Positions 18,600-27,201 are shown, numbered from the stretch's first letter. The stretch is DNA of 64,000 nucleotides from Phaeobacter gallaeciensis DSM 26640 (GCF_000511385.1 NC_023137.1:2797001-2861000); one strand, 5' to 3'. Notes: generated by a model not told the origin, from the letters alone. Numbers and translations: made by a program.

Positions 18600-20045
18600 T
18601 TACTCCGGGTCGGTGCTGTAGATCAAACGTTCATCGCAAGGCGCCACGCGCAGGATGTTGGTGGTGCCAGGAACGTTGAACGGCACACCGGCGGTGACAA
18701 CGATCTGATCCGTCTCGCCTGCGAACCCACCAGACCGCGCGGCGCGAGCGGCGCCAACAACAGCGCCCTTAAACCGGTCCTGATCTGTGGTTACAACGCA
18801 GTTGCACCCCCAGCTCAGCGCGAGGCGGCGTGCGGTGCCCGCCAATGGTGTAAGCGCAATGATCGGCACACCGGGACGCTCACGCGCGGTCAACAGCGCA
18901 GTCGTACCACTCTGGGTGTAACAACAAATCGCCTTGATCTCAGTCTTCTCCGCAATCTCGCGCGCGGCAGCCACAATGGCATCCGCAACGGTATCGCCCT
19001 TGGCAGAGCGCGATGCCGCGATGATCTGCACATAGGTCGGATCGACCTCCACCTCGGTCGCGACGTTGTCCATCGTTTGCACAGCCTCGATCGGGTACTG
19101 GCCCGCCGCCGATTCCGCCGAGAGCATGATGGCATCTGCCCCTTCATAAATCGCGGTGGCCACATCCGACACTTCGGCACGGGTTGGCATCGGGCTTTCG
19201 ATCATGCTTTCCAGCATCTGGGTGGCCACGATCACCGGCTTTGCCGCCGCGCGACAGCGGCGCACCAGACGTTTCTGGATCGGCGGCACGGCAGAGACAG
19301 GTAACTCAACGCCCAGATCGCCGCGCGCAACCATTATCCCGTCGGAAGCATCCAGAATTTCGTCGAAGTTATCGACGGCAGCTGGTTTTTCGATTTTTGA
19401 TAGAACCGCCGCGCGGCCATCGGCCAGGCCACGGGCTTCATAGACATCCTTCGCGCGCTGCACAAAAGAAAGCGCCAGCCAGTCGACGCCCAGCCCGCAG
19501 ACGAACTCCAGATCGCCACGATCCTTCTCCGAGAGCGCGGCCAGCGGCAGCACCACATCGGGGACGTTCACGCCCTTACGATTGGAGATGGTTCCGCCGG
19601 TGGTCACCGTGCAATTGGCGAAATCATTGCCGCAGGTCTCCACCTTGAGGCGGATCTTGCCGTCATTGACCAGCAGATGAGCACCTGGCTGCAACGCCTC
19701 AAAGATCTCAGGATGCGGCAGGCAGACCCGGTTTACGTCACCTTCGGCGTCGTCCAGGTCCAGACGGAAAGACGCCCCCTCGACCAATTCCTCTGCGCCA
19801 TTGGAGAAGACACCGACGCGCAGCTTCGGCCCCTGAAGGTCGGCGAGGATGGCGATGGAGCTGTCCAGATCAGCCTCGACCTTGCGGATAATCGCATGTT
19901 TCGCAGCGATTTCCTCGTGGCTGCCGTGGGACATATTCAGACGAAACACATCTGCGCCCGCTTCATGCAGAGCACGAATGGTCTCATAGGTTTCGGATGC
20001 CGGCCCAAGGGTGGCAACAATCTTTACATTGCGCGATCTTCTCAT
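18600..20045 (-). CDS. pyk: Pyruvate kinase
   Basis: 481 residues, normal. It begins RRSRNVKIVATLGPASETYE, with substrate and metal motifs FRLNMSHGSHEE, LADLQGPKLRVG, IMVARGDLGVELP and ATQMLESMIESPMPTRAEV in the (beta/alpha)8 barrel, plus the C-terminal domain. It transfers phosphate from phosphoenolpyruvate to ADP in the last step of glycolysis; in roseobacters, which mainly use the Entner-Doudoroff route, it serves the lower part of that pathway. It is divergent from the DUF1244 gene. Confidence 0.97.
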   Translation of the reverse strand: MRRSRNVKIVATLGPASETYETIRALHEAGADVFRLNMSHGSHEEIAAKHAIIRKVEADLDSSIAILADLQGPKLRVGVFSNGAEELVEGASFRLDLDDAEGDVNRVCLPHPEIFEALQPGAHLLVNDGKIRLKVETCGNDFANCTVTTGGTISNRKGVNVPDVVLPLAALSEKDRGDLEFVCGLGVDWLALSFVQRAKDVYEARGLADGRAAVLSKIEKPAAVDNFDEILDASDGIMVARGDLGVELPVSAVPPIQKRLVRRCRAAAKPVIVATQMLESMIESPMPTRAEVSDVATAIYEGADAIMLSAESAAGQYPIEAVQTMDNVATEVEVDPTYVQIIAASRSAKGDTVADAIVAAAREIAEKTEIKAICCYTQSGTTALLTARERPGVPIIALTPLAGTARRLALSWGCNCVVTTDQDRFKGAVVGAARAARSGGFAGETDQIVVTAGVPFNVPGTTNILRVAPCDERLIYSTDPE

Positions 20046-20298
20046 GGGGTCATCCTCTTCATCGGCTGGAACGGTGTTATCGCAAACATTGCTGCGGCGC
20101 TTATCGCCTAATTCCCATTTTGCCGCAACTCCCCTAACGCTTCATCACCAAATGACGACGGGCTGATGACAGTTGAAGCCTAATTTTGCACCTACCGGCT
20201 GCGCACCGATTGACCAGCCCCCCGCCCGCGCTGTCATCAGTTGCCCAGCTCAAACGTAGCTGTTAGTCAAACGGGTGTTTTCACAGATGGAGCCCGAC

Positions 20299-20616
20299 AT
20301 GGACAAGCAAACCCAGATCGAACTCGAAGCAGCTGCCTTTCGCCGACTGCGCCAGCATCTGATGGAAGATCGCACCGACGTTCAGAATATCGACATGATG
20401 AACCTCGCCGGTTTCTGCCGTAACTGCCTGTCGCGCTGGTATCAGGAAGCGGCCAATGAGCGCGGCATCGAGATGGGCAAATCAGAAGCGCGCGAGATCT
20501 TTTACGGCATGACCATGGATGAATGGAAAGCCAACTACCAGACCGACGCCTCTGCGGACAAACAAGCCGCCTTTCAGACGGCTTTTGAAGAGAACGTCGG
20601 CAAAGACCGCTCTTAA
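20299..20616 (+). CDS. DUF1244 domain protein
   Basis: 105 residues from the ATG at 20299, preceded by GGAG; an in-frame GTG 24 bases earlier is also possible. The sequence matches DUF1244 (AAAFRRLRQHL, NIDMMNLAGFCRNCLSRWY, EAREIFYGM), a small alphaproteobacterial and gammaproteobacterial family of unknown function; its conserved CRNC could bind metal. It is divergent from pyk and followed by a hairpin terminator shared with the convergent DUF1489 gene. Confidence 0.9.
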   Translation: MDKQTQIELEAAAFRRLRQHLMEDRTDVQNIDMMNLAGFCRNCLSRWYQEAANERGIEMGKSEAREIFYGMTMDEWKANYQTDASADKQAAFQTAFEENVGKDRS

Positions 20617-20657
20617 CCGATCGGCAGCTCCGCAGATCACTCCCGAGCGTCCAGGCA

Positions 20658-20684
20658 AAGGCCCAAATCGGGGCCTTGTCTTTT
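20658..20684 (+). terminator. Terminator after the DUF1244 gene
   Basis: Stem AAGGCCC with GGGCCTT around an AAATCG loop, followed by GTCTTTT on the plus strand. It lies between convergent genes. Confidence 0.6.
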
Positions 20685-20731
20685 CAGGGAATCGTCTTTC
20701 TCACGCCTCCTCGAATCTGGATCAGATTGGC

Positions 20732-21163
20732 TCAGATCACCCCGATCTCGGCAAGCGCCTGTGACAGTTCCGGCGGCAGTGGCTTTTCCGCCCCGCGCCC
20801 CTTGGGCAGGTCCGGTAGCGTGTCCTCCGGCTTCAGGTAGCGCCACCCCTGAAACGGACGACGCAGCGCCACTTGGGTTCGGTGAATTTCCGGCTCCAGC
20901 ACAATGGCACAGCGCCGGACACCGTCGCCACCGATCACCTCATCCAATCGCAAAATCCGTTGGCGGCATTGGATTTGCCCCTTGATCACCCAGTAGATTG
21001 ACCCACCATTGAGGATCTCCGCCTCACGCTTGGGCCACATCCGCGTAACATGGCGCGGCAACCCCTCAGGCAGCTGCTTGCGGTACTCCGCCTGCCAGGC
21101 CGCCAGCCCGTCAACGGTTTCAGTTCCAACAGAAAGCTTCACAAGATTGATATACTTATCCAC
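20732..21163 (-). CDS. DUF1489 family protein
   Basis: 143 residues from a GTG at 21163. The DUF1489 pattern is clear: INLVKLSVG at the N-terminus, RHVTRMWPKR, GGSIYWVIKG and a C-terminal FQGWRYL segment. The family is conserved in alphaproteobacteria and has no known function. A consensus DnaA box overlaps its start codon, in the region shared with nrdJ. Confidence 0.9.
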   Translation of the reverse strand: MDKYINLVKLSVGTETVDGLAAWQAEYRKQLPEGLPRHVTRMWPKREAEILNGGSIYWVIKGQIQCRQRILRLDEVIGGDGVRRCAIVLEPEIHRTQVALRRPFQGWRYLKPEDTLPDLPKGRGAEKPLPPELSQALAEIGVI

Positions 21164-21164
21164 A
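21156..21164. promoter_or_regulatory. Consensus DnaA box between the DUF1489 gene and nrdJ
   Basis: TTATCCACA matches the DnaA box consensus exactly. It lies about 190 bases upstream of nrdJ. DnaA regulates ribonucleotide reductase genes in other bacteria, but one 9-mer may be chance. Confidence 0.35.
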
Positions 21165-21349
21165 AGATGCCCACAGAGTCGTCCAGAGTATGAACTCTAT
21201 ATTGTAGGCCAGACTGGCCGAACGACAAGGTATTGTGGTATGATAATGATAAATTTGTGCTACCGCATGATTTCAGCGTTGAGCATCTCCGCGCGGCTGG
21301 TGTAGGCAGGCCGCCACCTTAGCCACGACCGACCATAGGGATTCGCCAT

Positions 21350-23647
21350 ATGAGCCGCTTTGCCGCCCCGATTGCCGAACAGATCTGGGATATGAAATAC
21401 CGTTTCAAACAGGCCGATGGCACCCCCATCGACCAGACCGTCGAGGACAGCTGGCGCCGCATCGCACGCGATCTGGCGCGGGCTGAGAGCGATCCCAAAA
21501 CCTGGGAAGACAAATTCTACGGCGCGCTGGAGGATTTCCAGTATCTGCCCGCAGGTCGCATCACCGCAGGTGCCGGCACCGCGCGTCAAGTGACTCTGTT
21601 CAACTGCTTCGTCATGGGCACGGTGCCCGACAGCATGGCCGGTATTTTTGACATGCTGAAAGAGGCCGCTCTGACCATGCAACAGGGCGGCGGCATCGGT
21701 TACGACTTCTCGACCATCCGTCCGCGCGGCGCAGATGTAAAAGGCGTCGCCGCAGACGCCTCCGGCCCGCTGTCCTTCATGGACGTCTGGGACGCAATGT
21801 GCCGCACCATCATGTCGGCGGGCTCTCGTCGCGGCGCAATGATGGCGACCATGCGCTGCGATCACCCCGATATCGAGGCTTTCATCACCGCAAAATCCGA
21901 CCCGGCCCGCTTGCGCATGTTCAACATGTCGGTTCTGGTCACCGATCCCTTTATGGAAGCGGTCAAAGCCGACGGCTCTTGGGAGCTGGTATTTGGCGGC
22001 AAAGTCTACCAGACCGTTCAGGCACGGGATCTGTGGAACAAGATCATGCAGGCGACCTATGATTACGCCGAACCCGGTGTGATCTTTATCGACCGCATCA
22101 ACAAAGCCAACAATCTGTCCTACGTGGAACAGATCGCAGCCACCAACCCCTGCGGTGAACAGCCCCTGCCCCCCTATGGTGCCTGTCTGCTTGGCTCCAT
22201 CAACCTGGCGCGCCTGGTCAAGAACCCGTTCGAAAAGGACTCCGAACTGGACCCTGAGGCCCTGAAAGAACTGGTCGCAACCGCCGTGCGGATGATGGAC
22301 AATGTCGTCGACGTCTCCAAGTTCCCGCTGGACGCGCAGGCACAGGAAGCCCAGAACAAGCGCCGCATCGGCCTTGGCGTGACCGGTCTGGCCGACGCCC
22401 TGCTGATGCTTGGCCTGCGCTATGGCTCGGACGAAGCCGCGCGTCAGACCGAAGACTGGCTGCACGCGATCGCCCGCGCGGCCTATCTGGCGTCGGTGGA
22501 TCTCGCCAAGGAAAAAGGCGCCTTCCCGTTGTTCGATGCTGACGCCTATCTGGCATCGGGCACAATGATGGATATGGATGAGGACGTGCGCGACGCCATC
22601 CGCGAGCATGGGATCCGCAACGCGCTGCTGACCTCCATCGCCCCCACCGGCACCATCTCGCTTTATGCGGGCAATGTCTCCTCCGGTATCGAACCCGTCT
22701 TTGCCTATGCCTACACGCGTAAGGTCCTGCAAAAAGACGGCAGCCGCACTGAAGAAGAAGTCGTGGACTACGCCGTACAGATGTGGCGCGACAAGTTTGG
22801 CGACAAAGAGCTGCCCGAGTATTTCGTCAACGCCCAGACGCTGTCTCCATCTGAGCACGTCAAAATGCAGGCTGCGGCGCAGAAATGGATCGACTCGTCC
22901 ATCTCCAAGACCATCAACTGCCCCGAAGACATCTCCTTTGATAGCTTCAAGGATGTCTACATGCAGGCCTGGGATCTGGGCTGCAAAGGCTGCACCACCT
23001 ATCGCCCCAACGATGTGACCGGCTCAGTCCTCTCCGTGAGCGAAAGCGCAGACACCGCACCGGGTGAAACCGCCGATGCCCCCCATGAGGCCGATATCAG
23101 CGAGTCTGGCGCAGCAGAAGTGGTCTATATGTCCGAGCCGCTGGACCGCCCGCAATCGCTGGAGGGTCACACCTACAAGCTGAAGTGGCCGGACAGCGAG
23201 CACGCGATCTACCTCACCATCAATGACATCATCATCAACGGCCACCGCCGCCCGTTTGAGGTCTTCATCAACTCCAAAAACATGGAGCACTACGCCTGGA
23301 CGCTGGCCCTGACCCGGATGATCTCAGCCGTGTTCCGCCGTGGCGGTGATGTGTCCTTTGTCGTGGAAGAGCTGAAAGCGGTCTTTGATCCCCGCGGCGG
23401 TGCTTGGGTGCAGGGCAAATACATCCCCTCCATTCTCGCAGCGATCGGCGGCGTGATCGAAACCCATATGGTGGCCACCGGTTTCCTCGAAGGCGAAGGG
23501 ATGGGCCTGAAATCGGATCCAAAAGCGGAGGTTGTCTCCCTCAATGCCCCCCGCGGCAAACCCTGCCCGAGCTGCGGCCAGTATGATCTGCAAATGGTCG
23601 AAGGCTGCATGACCTGCCGCAGCTGCGGCCACTCGAAATGCGGCTGA
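21350..23647 (+). CDS. nrdJ: Adenosylcobalamin-dependent (class II) ribonucleoside-diphosphate reductase
   Basis: 765 residues. The catalytic barrel shows QQGGGIGYDFSTIRPRG, TNPCGEQPLPPYGACLLGS and the late PTGTISLYAGNVSSGIEP loop. The C-terminal tail has two cysteine pairs (CPSCG and CMTCRSCG) that probably re-reduce the active site and may bind zinc. The enzyme makes deoxynucleotides using adenosylcobalamin and needs no oxygen, matching the B12 dependence of many roseobacters. I saw no cobalamin riboswitch upstream. This is the last clearly core gene before the accessory region. Confidence 0.97.
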   Translation: MSRFAAPIAEQIWDMKYRFKQADGTPIDQTVEDSWRRIARDLARAESDPKTWEDKFYGALEDFQYLPAGRITAGAGTARQVTLFNCFVMGTVPDSMAGIFDMLKEAALTMQQGGGIGYDFSTIRPRGADVKGVAADASGPLSFMDVWDAMCRTIMSAGSRRGAMMATMRCDHPDIEAFITAKSDPARLRMFNMSVLVTDPFMEAVKADGSWELVFGGKVYQTVQARDLWNKIMQATYDYAEPGVIFIDRINKANNLSYVEQIAATNPCGEQPLPPYGACLLGSINLARLVKNPFEKDSELDPEALKELVATAVRMMDNVVDVSKFPLDAQAQEAQNKRRIGLGVTGLADALLMLGLRYGSDEAARQTEDWLHAIARAAYLASVDLAKEKGAFPLFDADAYLASGTMMDMDEDVRDAIREHGIRNALLTSIAPTGTISLYAGNVSSGIEPVFAYAYTRKVLQKDGSRTEEEVVDYAVQMWRDKFGDKELPEYFVNAQTLSPSEHVKMQAAAQKWIDSSISKTINCPEDISFDSFKDVYMQAWDLGCKGCTTYRPNDVTGSVLSVSESADTAPGETADAPHEADISESGAAEVVYMSEPLDRPQSLEGHTYKLKWPDSEHAIYLTINDIIINGHRRPFEVFINSKNMEHYAWTLALTRMISAVFRRGGDVSFVVEELKAVFDPRGGAWVQGKYIPSILAAIGGVIETHMVATGFLEGEGMGLKSDPKAEVVSLNAPRGKPCPSCGQYDLQMVEGCMTCRSCGHSKCG

Positions 23648-23896
23648 GCAAACGGGTGCTGCTTGTGGACTGATGTGAAGTGACCCATAGTTTGCCCATT
23701 TCGTTCTAACTTGGGTCCACTATCTACACATAGGTTGTACATTGAGCGGCTTCACAACGACGCTTTCGGGGTGAAGCCGTCTCTATTTTGAATATGGGGC
23801 TTGAGTGAATTTTGGACGCGAAAATCATGCTTCGGTCACATCAAAAGTCGTACAAGCCCTTTATGGATTGCGTGATTAGTAAACGAAATCAGCTAT
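23648..23896. other. Interval between nrdJ and the XRE gene with a weak terminator
   Basis: A 9-base-pair stem (CGGCTTCAC at 23747 with GTGAAGCCG at 23771) and 15-base loop is followed by CTCTATTTT, a possible nrdJ terminator. Composition becomes more AT-rich here, marking the left edge of the accessory region. Confidence 0.45.
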
Positions 23897-24154
23897 TTAA
23901 ATCCGTTCACCCGGTGGCACTGCCTTAATGACGGCTTCGAAAAAGTGTTCCGCAGGAACATCGAGCGCCCGCGCAATGATCACCAATTCTGGCACATCAA
24001 TACGCCGCTGACCCGACTCGATCCGCGCGACGAACGATTGATGACACCTCAACCGGTCTGCCAAGGCTGCCTGAGAGAGTTTTTGTGACTTACGGGCAGA
24101 AATGAGCGCTTCAATGAGCGCCAAATGTCCGTTGGTGTGAAGTGTTTTGGTCAA
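23897..24154 (-). CDS. XRE family helix-turn-helix regulator
   Basis: 85 residues, almost entirely one Cro/C1-type HTH domain (ALISARKSQKLSQAALADRL, HQSFVARIESGQRRIDVPEL). The length suits a small dimeric DNA-binding protein without an effector domain. It is divergent from a hypothetical/metallophosphoesterase pair and has an inverted repeat just upstream of its start, so autoregulation is plausible. The target is unknown. Confidence 0.88.
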   Translation of the reverse strand: MTKTLHTNGHLALIEALISARKSQKLSQAALADRLRCHQSFVARIESGQRRIDVPELVIIARALDVPAEHFFEAVIKAVPPGERI

Positions 24155-24158
24155 TTGT

Positions 24159-24182
24159 GTGTCCGTAAGATGCTTCGGACAC
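24159..24182. promoter_or_regulatory. Inverted repeat upstream of the XRE gene, possible operator
   Basis: GTGTCCG at 24159 and CGGACAC at 24176 form a 7-base perfect inverted repeat with a 10-base spacer, starting five bases before the XRE start codon. Binding by the XRE protein is inference. Confidence 0.4.
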
Positions 24183-24243
24183 TTCCAGTAATCTCATTTT
24201 CAGATTATCCAAAAATCAGATTTCACATATAAGGTGGGTAGTG

Positions 24244-24348
24244 ATGCCAAATATACATATAACCCCTGCGGATCTGTTTTGCGCTTTGGGTGTTTCGCAA
24301 AGATCTTTGGGTTCAGCCGCCATCGACGACTTACAGGGTGGGTGTTGA
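24244..24348 (+). CDS. Possible 34-residue small ORF
   Basis: Begins ATG at 24244 and reads MPNIHITPADLFCALG..., ending in TGA one base before the next ATG at 24350. It could be a leader peptide coupled to the hypothetical gene, or a decayed start of it. No similarity was recognised and no strong ribosome binding site is visible. Confidence 0.2.
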   Translation: MPNIHITPADLFCALGVSQRSLGSAAIDDLQGGC

Positions 24349-24349
24349 G

Positions 24350-24772
24350 ATGACAGGCATGAAAGCAGACGATGCCTCAAACACTAAGGAAGCTATCCTA
24401 TTGAAGTCTGCACCAGTGTTGGCGCTAAAATCCGCAGCACTGCAGCCCACCTCCAATTCTCGAACATTGAAACTACGGGAGCAACAGCAGGCATGGGCTG
24501 TCTTTACGGACGTATTGCCAGCAATCCTTGCTCAGTGCTCTGGCCTTTCAACACATCCAAAGAGCGGAGGAGATCCGTTTTCCGAGATGCTTTGGGATTT
24601 TCTAAATGGGCGTGAAGTTTGCATTTCCCTGAACAAATTTGGCGGTTTCGATCTAAGCATCAACACTGAAAGAGTGCAGTGGATGGAAACGCCATTGCCG
24701 CTGGAACTGCTTTTTCTGAAATTACTAGCCCTCGACTACACCCCTAAGGAATTCAGGGTTCTGGCGGGCTGA
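24350..24772 (+). CDS. Hypothetical protein
   Basis: 140 residues from ATG 24350; an in-frame GTG at 24290 would add 20 residues. No family recognised. The second half (MLWDFLNGREVCISLNKFGG, LELLFLKLLALDY) looks like a compact soluble fold; the first ~45 residues are low in complexity. It lies 20 bases before the metallophosphoesterase in the same direction, so an operon is likely. Base composition is lower in GC than the core genes. Confidence 0.55.
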   Translation: MTGMKADDASNTKEAILLKSAPVLALKSAALQPTSNSRTLKLREQQQAWAVFTDVLPAILAQCSGLSTHPKSGGDPFSEMLWDFLNGREVCISLNKFGGFDLSINTERVQWMETPLPLELLFLKLLALDYTPKEFRVLAG

Positions 24773-24792
24773 CCGAGCCGAGAGAGCACGAA

Positions 24793-25362
24793 ATGACAAT
24801 CTGGTATACGGCTGATACGCATTTCGGCCACGAAAACATCATGCGGTTTTGCAAACGCCCCTTCAAGTCGGCGTCACAGATGGACGCGGCGCTGTTGGAA
24901 AACATGTGGAAGGTGGTTGGCACGGAAGACCAACTTTGGATTCTAGGAGACTTTGCTTTTAGTTCCCGAGCCAAGGACAGCGCTTATGTTGAGCAGATAT
25001 TCAATCAGTTGCCGGGCGCTGAGCGTCATCTGGTCGTTGGCAATCATGATCTCAAGCCAACACTGGAACTTCCTTGGGATTCCATCTCTCACTTAGTTGA
25101 GTTGCTGGATGGTCCCGGAAACCAACCCAACACATTGTGCCACTACCCAATGATTACCTGGAACCACGTACGAAAAGGTGGACTACAGTTCTTTGGTCAT
25201 GTTCACGACAGTTGGCGCGGGTCTCGCAATTCTGTGAATATCGGCGTTGATGTGTGGGACTTTATGCCGGTCACCTTTGCCGACATTGCGCGCCGGGCGA
25301 AGAACTTGCCGCCGAACAAGCATTGGGGCGATGTTGAGTATCGGGCGAAACTCAACACTTAA
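24793..25362 (+). CDS. Calcineurin-like metallophosphoesterase
   Basis: 189 residues with all metallophosphoesterase motifs: DTHFGH (D8, H10), GDFAF (D53), GNHD (N84-D86), CHYPM (H117) and GHVH (H136, H138). These bind two metal ions and hydrolyse phosphomono- or diesters. The short form resembles phage- and plasmid-borne phosphoesterases rather than Icc/CpdA. It follows a hypothetical gene in an apparent operon next to an XRE regulator. The substrate is unknown. Confidence 0.9.
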   Translation: MTIWYTADTHFGHENIMRFCKRPFKSASQMDAALLENMWKVVGTEDQLWILGDFAFSSRAKDSAYVEQIFNQLPGAERHLVVGNHDLKPTLELPWDSISHLVELLDGPGNQPNTLCHYPMITWNHVRKGGLQFFGHVHDSWRGSRNSVNIGVDVWDFMPVTFADIARRAKNLPPNKHWGDVEYRAKLNT

Positions 25363-25387
25363 GCAGCAATAAGGGAAAGGTATGTAG

Positions 25388-25606
25388 GTCTTTTCATCGA
25401 CTCAATTGAGGTACGATACAAGTGAAGTTCTAGAAGCGGTTCAATGTGAGCCGGTCATGATTACCAGGCACAGACGAACTTGCTTTGCCATGATGTCACG
25501 CGAACACTTTGGTGCCTCGCTATGCGCGCTAAACTACGATAGCTTAGATAAGGAAACTTGGGGTTTGGGTCACATTCACTGTAAAGGGGGGGATAGCAGA
25601 CCTTAG
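25388..25606 (+). pseudogene. Phd/YefM-type antitoxin remnant
   Basis: The frame after a TAG at 25385 reads VFSSTQLRYDTSEVLEA then EPVMITRHRRTCFAMMS, the usual Phd/YefM antitoxin core (sheet, EPVxITRHGR, then MS-EH). No ATG or GTG lies at the expected place; only an internal TTG at 25406 could start it, cutting off the first strand. The tail after REHFGASL is not antitoxin-like and no toxin gene follows. I read it as a decayed antitoxin left in the accessory region. Confidence 0.55.
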
Positions 25607-25741
25607 CTGCGCGCACTTAGTTAAACCACGTAGAACGGCAAAGCAGACAGTAATCGGACGCTCCGTGGTCAACTCCGGTTCGACCCACCCTTGAGTTGCC
25701 AAAACACCGAGTATTACGTGACATGACAGCTTAGAGTTGAT

Positions 25742-25929
25742 ATGAAACTCGAGGAGTTCGTTGCTCGTCTTTGCGAAGCCGAACTTGCCATGCATAATGG
25801 TAAACTCAGAAACGTGATGTGGTCAGGTTCGATAACTGCGCCGGTCAGGGGCGTCGACGTAAGGGTCACTGTATCAAGCGGCAATTTTAAGGGGGATTTT
25901 GTGCCTCGTGGTGACACGGTCTTTCAGAC
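25742..25929 (+). pseudogene. Hypothetical gene truncated by the IS3 element
   Basis: An open frame starts at ATG 25742 (MKLEEFVARLCEAELAM) and reads protein-like sequence (ITAPVRGVDVRVTVSSGNF) up to the IS terminal repeat at 25930. Its apparent stop at 25949 lies inside the IS. The original 3' part is not found on the other side of the element. Family not recognised. Confidence 0.45.
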
Positions 25930-25942
25930 TGAGCTACTCCCC
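25930..25942 (+). repeat. IS3 terminal inverted repeat (left in window)
   Basis: TGAGCTACTCCCC, matching the other end at 12 of 13 positions. Confidence 0.8.
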
Positions 25943-25967
25943 ATCTCTTGACAGGATCTGGCATAAA

Positions 25968-26819
25968 TTAAGCTACTCGTCCCAGCTGCTGATTGGGTTG
26001 ATTGATATCACTTCTCTGCCAACAGGCCAGCGCCGGTGGCTTACCGCCGAGGGCTGAGCGAGGGCGCTAGTGGTTGTAAAAGTTCATCCATTTCCGGATG
26101 GCTGCTTTCGTCTCGGATCCGGTCTCCCAGATATGCTGGTAGACGCATTCGTATTTCAGGGTTCGCCACAGCCGTTTGATGAAGATGTTGTCGAGGAATC
26201 GGCTTTTCCCATCCATCGAGACGCGCACGCCGGATCGGCGGAGCCAATCGGTCCAGGCGAAGGACGTGAACTGGCTGCCCTAGTCCGTGTTCATAGTCTC
26301 TGACGGCCCGAACTTGTGGAGGGCCTGGTTCAGCGCATCGGCACAGAAGTCGGCCTCCAGTGTGTTCGAGATCCGCCAGGACAGAACCTTGCGGGTATGC
26401 CAGTCCAGGATCGCCGCGAGGTAGAGCGATCCACGCCGCATGGGCAGGTAAGTGATATCCGAGCACCAGACCTGGTTCGGACATTCCACCCACAGACCTC
26501 TCAGCAGATATGGATAGGTCTTGTGCCGGTTCGCCGACCTGCTCGTATCGGGCTTCTAGTAGATCAGCATCAACCACATGAGGCGCATTGGTCGGCGTAT
26601 CCGCCTCTCGTTCACGAGATGCTCGTCATTGCGTAGGTGCCAGGTCATCCGGCGGACACCGAAGAACGGCATCTACAGGAACTGCTCATCGATCTGCCGC
26701 ATCAAGTCGAGGTTCTGTTCGGTCTCTCCTTTCGGCTCGTAGTAAAAGGACGGTCGCGCAATCTACAGCAGCCTGCACTGCTGACCGATGGACAGCTGGG
26801 GATGGTCAGGCTCGATCAT
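25968..26819 (-). pseudogene. IS3 orfB transposase with five in-frame amber codons
   Basis: Reading one frame from the ATG at 26819 to a TAA at 25968 gives a full-length (283-codon) IS3 OrfB: IEPDHPQLSIGQQCRLL, FFGVRRMTWHLRND, WCSDITYLPMRRG, LDWHTRKVLSWRISNTLEA and LWRTLKYECVY. It contains five stops, all TAG, at 26763-26765, 26673-26675, 26556-26558, 26280-26282 and 26067-26069, and no frameshift. Three of them sit where the family has glutamine (IYQKP, NTDQGSQF, NHQRP). The expected catalytic glutamate of the DDE triad (ERLWR) reads KRLWR. The gene is therefore inactive. Confidence 0.85.
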
Positions 26820-26827
26820 ACCGCGCC

Positions 26828-27121
26828 TCACTTCCCGCTCCAGGGCTTCAGCTTTCGTTCCCAGAAAGAGTTGGCCACCACCAGCTCCCCGATCTTGGCC
26901 TGAAGCTCCTTCACTTGCTCCTCGTCAATCTCAGGCTTTTTGCGGCCCCCGCGCTTTAACACGCCTGACGCCCCTTTGAGCAGGGCACGCTTCCATTGAT
27001 GGATCATCGCCGGATGCACTCCGAACCGGCTCGCAAGCTCGACCGCCGTCTCCTCGCCTTTCAGGGCTTCCAGCGCGACCTTCGCCTTTAACTCAGGCGC
27101 GTGATGCTTGCGTTTCGACAT
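26828..27121 (-). CDS. IS3-family transposase OrfA
   Basis: 97 residues, apparently intact. It begins MSKRKHHAPELKAKVALEAL and has the IS3 OrfA helix-turn-helix (ASRFGVHPAMIHQWKRALL) followed by a leucine-zipper-like heptad region (EEQVKELQAKIGELVVANSF). In intact elements OrfA is joined to OrfB by programmed -1 frameshifting. Here orfB is dead, so OrfA could at most act as a DNA-binding repressor. Confidence 0.88.
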   Translation of the reverse strand: MSKRKHHAPELKAKVALEALKGEETAVELASRFGVHPAMIHQWKRALLKGASGVLKRGGRKKPEIDEEQVKELQAKIGELVVANSFWERKLKPWSGK

Positions 27122-27188
27122 CTCTGATCTCCTTCTCGTCGAAGATCAGCAGACTGCAAATCGTAGCTTATGTCAGTGTCCGAATTTC

Positions 27189-27201
27189 GGGGAGCAGCTC
27201 A
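27189..27201 (-). repeat. IS3 terminal inverted repeat (right in window)
   Basis: On the minus strand TGAGCTGCTCCCC; 5' end of the transposase transcription unit. Confidence 0.8.

Larger units (their letters stand above)
25930..27201 (-). mobile_element. Decayed IS3-family insertion sequence
   Basis: 1272 bases bounded by imperfect inverted repeats TGAGCTACTCCCC (25930) and TGAGCTGCTCCCC on the minus strand (27201), 12 of 13 identical, with further partial similarity inward. It holds orfA and orfB in the usual IS3 order on the minus strand. No matching 3-4 base target duplication flanks it (GAC against AAC), and the genes cut at its two ends are unrelated, so a deletion or recombination after insertion is likely. 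Confidence 0.88.

Noticed and set aside
21164..21349. Cobalamin riboswitch or NrdR box before nrdJ
   Set aside because: I looked for B12-box and ATP-cone regulator motifs. Only a partial CTATATTGT resemblance to an NrdR half-site was found, too weak to call.
21260..22858. A 532-codon minus-strand open frame
   Set aside because: It is the antisense shadow of nrdJ, without domain features.
25968..26819. Amber codon reassignment or suppression
   Set aside because: Normal genes in the window do not carry internal TAG, and the transposase also lost a catalytic residue, so simple decay is the better reading.
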